Part shown: piece after piece, positions 58,266 through 64,000 of the stretch
Position numbering within the stretch: the first letter of the stretch is position 1
Layout of the letters: every line of letters starts with the position of its first letter
From: Epiperipatus broadwayi
Lineage: Eukaryota > Onychophora > Udeonychophora > Euonychophora > Peripatidae
NCBI GenBank assembly: GCA_028023455.1
Contig: JAQFVV010012575.1
Span: forward strand, 1,916,517 to 1,980,516
Direction: 5' to 3'
Length of the DNA: 64,000 nt
Translations under genes and position numbers: made by a program
The notes under the pieces: generated by a model
Told to the model about the DNA's origin: nothing
Database searches by the model: none
What the model saw: the letters and a program-made list of their open reading frames with translations, nothing else

Positions 58266-61170
58266 TATGGCCCTTATTTCCAGGAAGCTGTAAAGTCACC
58301 AACCAAGGCAGTGGTTGGTGGCAGAAGATGCTAAGAATTCCCTGATTGTGAACCCATGCTGCCATTTGATGCTGACTTTTTATTTAGGTACTTACAACTG
58401 CATATCACTTTTAAGTGAAGGAAAATTGCAAGAAGTAAAAGAAGAACTGTCTTATATTAAGTGGAATATTATTGGACTCTGTGAAGTTAGGAGAAAAGGT
58501 GAGAAGACAATTGATTTAAAAAAAGAGGACATGTACTCTATTATAAAGGCATAAATATTGAACATACGAGTGGAGTATGATTCATTATAAATAAAATGTG
58601 GAAGAACAACATTGTGGAGATTGATGATGAATCAGATAAAGTGTCAAGATTAGTTATACAACTTAATAACAGATACCAAATGCAGATAATTCAGGTTTAT
58701 GTCCCAACAAGTTCTCATAGAGATGAAGTAGTAGAAGATTTTTATATGAATGTACAAAAGGCTTTTGATCAGAGTAAATAACATTTTTAAATTGTTTTGA
58801 GAAACAAATGAGAGATGAAAGTGCTGTAGGTAGTTTTGGTTATGGTAATAGAAATGAGAGAGGACATAGACTTGTGGAGTTTTCAAAAAAAGAAAAAAAT
58901 TATTATTATTTTTTTATGAGAAAAATGTTAAAAGGAAATGGACATGGAAGCATCCATATGAAAAAACAGCAGAATTGGATTATATTTTATTTAACAGAAA
59001 ATACATATTTCAAGAATGTAATGTGTTTAATAAATTCAACAAAGGAAATGATGATCAATTAATAAGATGCAAGATACAGTTAATACAAAACTAGAGACAA
59101 AAATTATTAAGAAAAACAATATTTACATTTGATATTGCTAATCTTCAAAAACATTGTAATAAATTTAAATTAGAACTTGCAAACTCATTTCAAGTATTAG
59201 TAGATTTTGAACATGATTCATATTTGAATAAAATTAATAGGAAAATAACTGATACACTTTTAAAAACTGTGACAAAGATAACTGGTAGAAAAAGTACCAA
59301 TTGACCAATACAATTTCCACTGAGACAAAAAAATTTATGAAGAAAAAAAGGAATATGAAAATATATAAAAATGATGCATTAAGAAAGATTGAATAACTCG
59401 AATTTTGTAAAATGATATGAAAAAGAGTTGATAATGATATAAGAAATTATAATTGTGAATTAGCAAAAAAAAAAGCTGTAGAAGTGAATAAAAGTTTCAA
59501 GAGTGTAAAACAACATTTTAGTATTGATAGGAAGTTTATATCTGCAGTAAGAAAAAAAGATGAAACTATTATTAAAAAGAGAGATGACATTATGAAATGG
59601 GTAGAAGAGTTATAGCAAGAATTATATAGTAATAAAGAACACCACCTATATCTATTACATCTTTCGAATTTTAAATGAAGAAGTGAGACATGCAATTAAA
59701 TGTATGAAGAAAGGAAAGGCTCCAGGTAATTATGGAATTATAATTGATATCTTAAAAGAAGCAGGTGAAGAAATATATATATTTTTTAGCAAAGTTATAT
59801 ACCAAATGTCTAAATGATAAAGATGTACCAGATGATTGGAAGAATGCAGTATTAATATTAATATTTTTAAAAGGTCATAAAGAAAATATTAGAAATTACA
59901 GACCTATCAGCCTTTTATCAGTTTTATACAAAATTTTTACCAAGATAATTACAACTCGTCTACAGAGAACAATGGATTTCACCAACCAAGAGAACAAGCT
60001 GGAATTAAAAGTGGTTTCAGTACAATAGATCACATCCAGGTATTGAGAGAAGTTATAGAAAGAACAAATAAATATGAATTGCCATTATGCTTTGGATTTG
60101 TAGATTATGAAAAGGTATTTGATTCTATAAACCTTTCTTCAGTGATTAAAGCATTGGATTATCAAGATATAGATTCAGGATATTGTCATATTTTAAAGAA
60201 TATTTATAAAAATTCAACAGCAATAATTAAATTACATACTGGTACTGGGAAAGTCAGCATTGAGAAGGGTGTAAGACAGGGTGAGTCCATATCTCCAAAA
60301 CATTTTATAGCAGAGCTGCAAGAAGTATTTTATGGATTAAAATGGGAAGCTAAAGGAATGAAAGTAAATGGAGATTATTTAAGTCATTTAGATTTCGCAG
60401 ATGATGTAGTTGTTTTTGCAAATAATGCTTTAGAGCTGCAGGAAATATTGCAGGAGTTATCAGATGAAAGTAGGAAAGTAGGACTAAAGATAAATGTTAA
60501 AAGACGAAAGTAATGTTTAATGGATTTTCTCACAATATGAAAATAAAGATTGATCATGATGAGTTAGAAGAAGTTAACAGTTACAAATACTTTGGTCAGA
60601 TTATTAATACAGCTGGAAACATAATGGATGAAATTAATCTTAGAATTAAACTTGGTTGGAGTGCTTTTGGTAGAAATAACTTGATACTTAAAGAAAATAT
60701 GCCTATGTGCTTGAAAAGGAAGGTTTTTAATAAATATGTTTTACCAACTATTACTTATGGATCTGAGACTTGGACACTTAATGGAAGAGAACAGAGACTT
60801 CAGACCACTTAAAGAAATATGGAGAGATGCATGTTGGGAGTAACAAGAAGAGCTCAAAAACATAATATATGGGTAAAAGAAAACAGGTGTTACTGATCTC
60901 ATTGAAAAAATTGAAAGACTGAAGTGGAGTTGGGCTGTACATATTGCTAGAAGAGATGATAATAGATGGACAATTGAAATCTTAAACTGGATTCCAAAAG
61001 ATTGTAAAAGACCCAGAAAGAAACCACATGTGAGATTGATGAGTGACATAAGAAAGAAAGTATGCAGAGATGATGTGGAGAAAAGAAGTTAAAGATCAGA
61101 GAAGATGGATTGAATTTGGAAAGACCTTCATCCTGCAGGGGATTGATAATGGTTGATGATGATGATACTA
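58266..61170 (+). mobile_element. RTE-clade LINE, near full-length, best-preserved copy
   Basis: Reading frames in order: 58315-58554 and 58596-58781 give the AP endonuclease start (LGTYNCISLLSEGKLQE, IIGLCEVRRKGE with catalytic Glu, then IIQVYVPTSSHRDE). 58808-59062 continues it (VGSFGYGNRNERGHRLVEF), but the GDFNA and SDH motifs are lost. 59700 onward gives the linker KKGKAPGNYGI. 59765-60028 gives RT fingers (NYRPISLLSVLYKIFTKII). 60043-60513 gives the RT palm with FGFVDYEKVFDSI, GVRQGESISPK and FADDVVVFA, all catalytic Asp present. 60513-60812 gives the thumb and C-terminus (YKYFGQIINTAGN, LPTITYGSETWTLN). The 3' end is TTCATCCTGCAG followed by a GATGATGATGA tail, as in RTE elements. At least four frame breaks and the endonuclease losses make it inactive. 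RTE elements are normally about 3.2 kb, so little is missing. Confidence 0.92.
60043..60513 (+). pseudogene. RTE reverse transcriptase palm fragment (intact catalytic motifs)
   Basis: A 156-codon open segment of the RTE ORF2. FVDYEKVFDSI (residues about 19-29) is motif A with Asp. GVRQGESISPK (about 77-87) is the QG block. LSHLDFADDVVVFA (about 112-125) is motif C with both Asp. ESRKVGLKINVKRRK at the end is the start of the thumb. The frame is lost on both sides (before about 60030 and at 60513), so no full RT can be made. The preserved open segment suggests decay younger than that of the other five copies. Confidence 0.88.
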
Positions 61171-61193
61171 TTATTATTATTATTATTATTATT
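61169..61193. repeat. (ATT)n microsatellite at the RTE tail
   Basis: About eight ATT units immediately follow the GATGATGATG tail of the LINE and probably grew from it. Confidence 0.9.
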
Positions 61194-61455
61194 AATGAAT
61201 GCATTTAAGTATTTTAGTTCATTATGTAATTGAGATATAAGATATTATATAATAGACAAATTCTTAATTGGGAAATATGTCTATACAAGGCTTATAAGAT
61301 TGGTTGAAATAAATCTTCATGATTTATTCAAATTCCCAAAATCGTTAACCGCAAAAAAATAATTAAATCATATTTATATTAAGCTGATTTCATTTACATT
61401 ATTTCAAAGTGTGAAAGATGTGACATATCCAACTGTAAAATATAATGCTTTAAAC

Positions 61456-61762
61456 CAGGGGTCCCCAACCCTATGCCCGCGGGCACCATGGTGCCCGCAG
61501 ACCATTTTATGTGTGCCCGCCACTATCTGAATACAATAACAAATTATTTATCTGATACAAATACATTTAATTTTTAAAATTTATTGTAAATTATTGTAAT
61601 CAAATGTTAAAATTTTATTTTTGAAATAAATATTTTTTTGTACATTATGTGTATTATTATCAATATCCAATTATAAATTTACATTGAAAAAATAAATGGT
61701 AACTGCGACCTGGCCGGTATTATAGAATGTGCTCTTAAGTGCAAAAAGGTTGGGAACCCCTG
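61456..61762. mobile_element. Non-autonomous hAT (MITE), 307 bp, perfect 8-bp TSD
   Basis: The ends CAGGGGTCCCCAACC and GGTTGGGAACCCCTG are inverted repeats of about 15 bp. CTTTAAAC flanks it exactly on both sides (61448-61455 and 61763-61770). The GC-rich left subterminal part contains its own palindrome (TGCCCGCGGGCACCATGGTG, then CCCGCAG). The middle is AT-rich and non-coding. Intact duplications and termini suggest a fairly recent insertion that used a transposase from elsewhere. Confidence 0.95.
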
Positions 61763-61770
61763 CTTTAAAC

Positions 61771-64000
61771 CACATACATTATATATCTGGATAGATAATA
61801 GTAAGCAATTTCGTTTTTTTTTTTTTTTTTACAAAGCTTATTGTAACTGACAAAAGAGCGCAGTCCGCCTGTGCATTCCACATTCTGACATCATAAACTA
61901 ACAATTTTGTCCTTTCACAATCTGCTAAGGTCAGGGAAAAACAAGAAACTCTTAAGTTATTGATTGCAAATAATTACGGCAAACTGACAAAAATACACAT
62001 ACATTTTATTTATGTATATACAAAGTAACAGATAATTCATGGTAAATAAACCTTATTAGTAAGTCTTATTAATATTATTTTAATTTAAACTATGCACGGG
62101 TATAGTGATATAGTATATGGTAACTTAAATGCTTTTAGGCAATTGATATTTGATAATTTCTAATTTAGGATATTATAATTGTTTGTTTTTGAATGGATCT
62201 CAATCTACTGCCTAGACGTCTAACCAGTTGCTCTTCTCATAATCACTGTTATAGGCTAAGTGCCCCTGCCTAATGAGTTTAATATTTTCTTATAAATTAT
62301 GAATGATTTAACTAATTGACTGCTGTGATCAATTTCAGATTATGATATTAACATGCAATTAAAGTAATAAAATAATTGTAAAATATAAGAAATAACACCT
62401 GTACTACAATAGTATCTGAATAAAAACCAATACATGATAAATTATACACATAGAGTAGGAATTAATTTTCTACTGCATACTACTTTTTAGAGTATTTGGT
62501 ACCACATCTACTGGCAGTCACAAATGTATCACTACAGACATATATGAAATAAAGCAGATAATACACAACAGGAACTTTTCATCTACTACACATCATCACA
62601 CTAAAGAAATAGCAAAGATAAGTGACCATCAGTTTTCAAATAGTTTTACAATCATTTAATACTAATGCATTACATAAGAATGAGTTTCAGTTGTAACAAG
62701 AATAACCTAAATTGATGGTTAACAATCACACATTTCTATCAATTATATCACCTTGAAACACAAGAAAAGTTCATTCAAACTGACATCTATTTAATATACC
62801 CATATTTTTAGCTTGCCTATGCAAAGTGATGGAACTTCAGTCATAAGTTATGAATTTACCACTTTAACATATTTTTATTTTAAATAAAATGAAAATAACT
62901 GATGTAATTAACATAAATTTTTAATAGCATGACCAGAGATTATGAAAATATGCTTTAACTGATATTATAAAATTATTACTTTAAAATTATCACAGATTAA
63001 ATTACATGCTTGCTAAATGAAAAAAACACAATAATTTGTCACCATACATGCTCATAAACAGATTTAGAGTAAGAATTATTCAAGAACATATTTTTACTAG
63101 ATTGGAGATAAATATGGTTAACTAGAGATTTGTCTAACATTCATATCTCTTGTTACAGTGTAAAAGTTTGTGTTCAGTTCTTTTGATATTGGTTTATTTT
63201 TGCTGCATTTTTTATTAAATCATAACTATGGTGATGATAAGGTTAAGTCACAATTTCAAATGCTTTTAGAATGCTTAAGTCTCAATTTAGTCTTAGTTTG
63301 GCAGCTGGTTCTTCAAATAGCATTGGACATATGGCAGGTAGCTTCTTTTACATGTAGACAGCTTCTTTTCTGGGACTGAGAAATGGGTTTTTCAGCTTTT
63401 CCTCTGCAAGATAATAGCTTCTCTACTCTTGCATCATCGATCTAGAAAAACAGCCAAATAATGATAATCTTCTTAGTAATAGCAGCTGAAGAATAATGGA
63501 AGCATAATCACAAGTAAAAAATAATGCCAGCAGAATATAATCCTGGAAGCAGACAAGAATAATTAATTATTAGAATGTAATTTCCAGCACTATTGATATG
63601 GTTTGGAGCTATTTTATCTGTAAAATTCATATCCATTGTTCATCTTTTGGATCTTTTGATTTATTGGCTATAGATAACTCCAACTAATCTGGTGTGGACC
63701 AAGCTTATTTTCTTAATACCATATTTTCAAGCTCTTATCTAGAATGGGAATATCAGCTTTTTAAATTAAATCATGTCAATTATTTATTTCCTTAATTTAA
63801 TCTATCGATCTGTTTACAAACATTTTAATTACTTTTTTCTAGCATGTCATTTCCACTTTTAATTATTGTTGAAAAACTACACCTTTTGCTTTTAACCTAC
63901 TTTTAAACTAGATTTAGAATTAATTAGTTTTACAACTTTTTAGAAAATATCTTATTTATTTGATTTAATAAATATAATTTTACTTCTGAATATTATGTAA
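61771..64000. other. AT-rich stretch, no gene recognised
   Basis: Contains a T17 run near 61814 and no recognised repeat. The open frame at 63170-63379 (hydrophobic, Leu-rich) and the slightly GC-richer 63280-63430 could hide an exon, but no motif or convincing splice pair was found. Confidence 0.45.

Noticed and set aside
49882-61170. Penelope-like element with reverse transcriptase
   Set aside because: The hammerhead-like motifs made this likely, but all RT sequences in the region are of the RTE type with an AP endonuclease; no GIY-YIG or Penelope RT motif was seen.
60741-61204. Two minus-strand ORFs (102 and 85 codons)
   Set aside because: They are antisense shadows of the RTE 3' end and its ATT repeat.

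Overview
The window looks like a gene-poor stretch of an AT-rich animal nuclear genome, probably an invertebrate; the species cannot be fixed from the sequence. Reasons: very low G+C by eye, abundant (AT)n/(ATT)n microsatellites, tRNA-derived SINEs with poly(A) tails and target-site duplications (TSDs), RTE-type LINEs, hAT elements with 8-bp TSDs, and no long ORFs or bacterial gene organisation.

Only one convincing host gene is visible: an intact 178-codon single-exon ORF at 9661-10197 for a small four-helix membrane protein (CD20/MS4A-like by topology). It is followed by AATAAA and a 13-A run, so it may be a retrocopy. One 72-bp exon candidate (2160-2231) and one short coding-like fragment (41752-41949, minus) are weak.

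Everything else that can be named is mobile DNA. (1) RTE-clade LINE: copies at 8515-9125 (+), 43045-43640 (+), 50540-52480 (-), 52956-56470 (+), 56480-58215 (-) and 58266-61170 (+). The last is the best preserved, with endonuclease and RT motifs in several frames. (2) A second LINE family with AP endonuclease, RT and a C-terminal Cys/His segment: 19075-19545, and a tandem pile at 37375-41246. (3) hAT elements: a DUF4371/ZMYM1-like transposase pseudogene at 21495-23745, an internally deleted BED-finger element at 51238-51720, and a 307-bp MITE at 61456-61762 with perfect 8-bp TSDs. (4) Ten copies of a SINE derived from tRNA-Gly(UCC), plus two other tRNA-like repeat families. (5) Many long inverted-repeat (foldback) insertions.

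The most interesting signal is the foldback set. At least four unrelated insertions (22992-23240, 47533-48177, 54785-55081, 55382-55538; less clearly 57063-57360) share one architecture: two inverted arms, an unpaired tail on one side only, and 9-18 bp TSDs. Three of these (22992, 54785, 57063) also carry, in the arm next to the tail, a hammerhead-ribozyme-like core (CTGATGA, a hairpin, GAAAC) whose hairpin stem differs between copies while pairing is kept. A fifth foldback (24817-24962) has the hairpin without CTGATGA. This suggests a retroposed, RNA-structured foldback family, perhaps related to Penelope-like terminal repeats or retrozymes, but no Penelope RT is in the window.

The region 49.9-61.2 kb is a nested record of insertion: RTE copies in both orientations carrying foldbacks, SINEs and a hAT, which gives a relative chronology. 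The remaining stretches are AT-rich sequence in which no gene was recognised.
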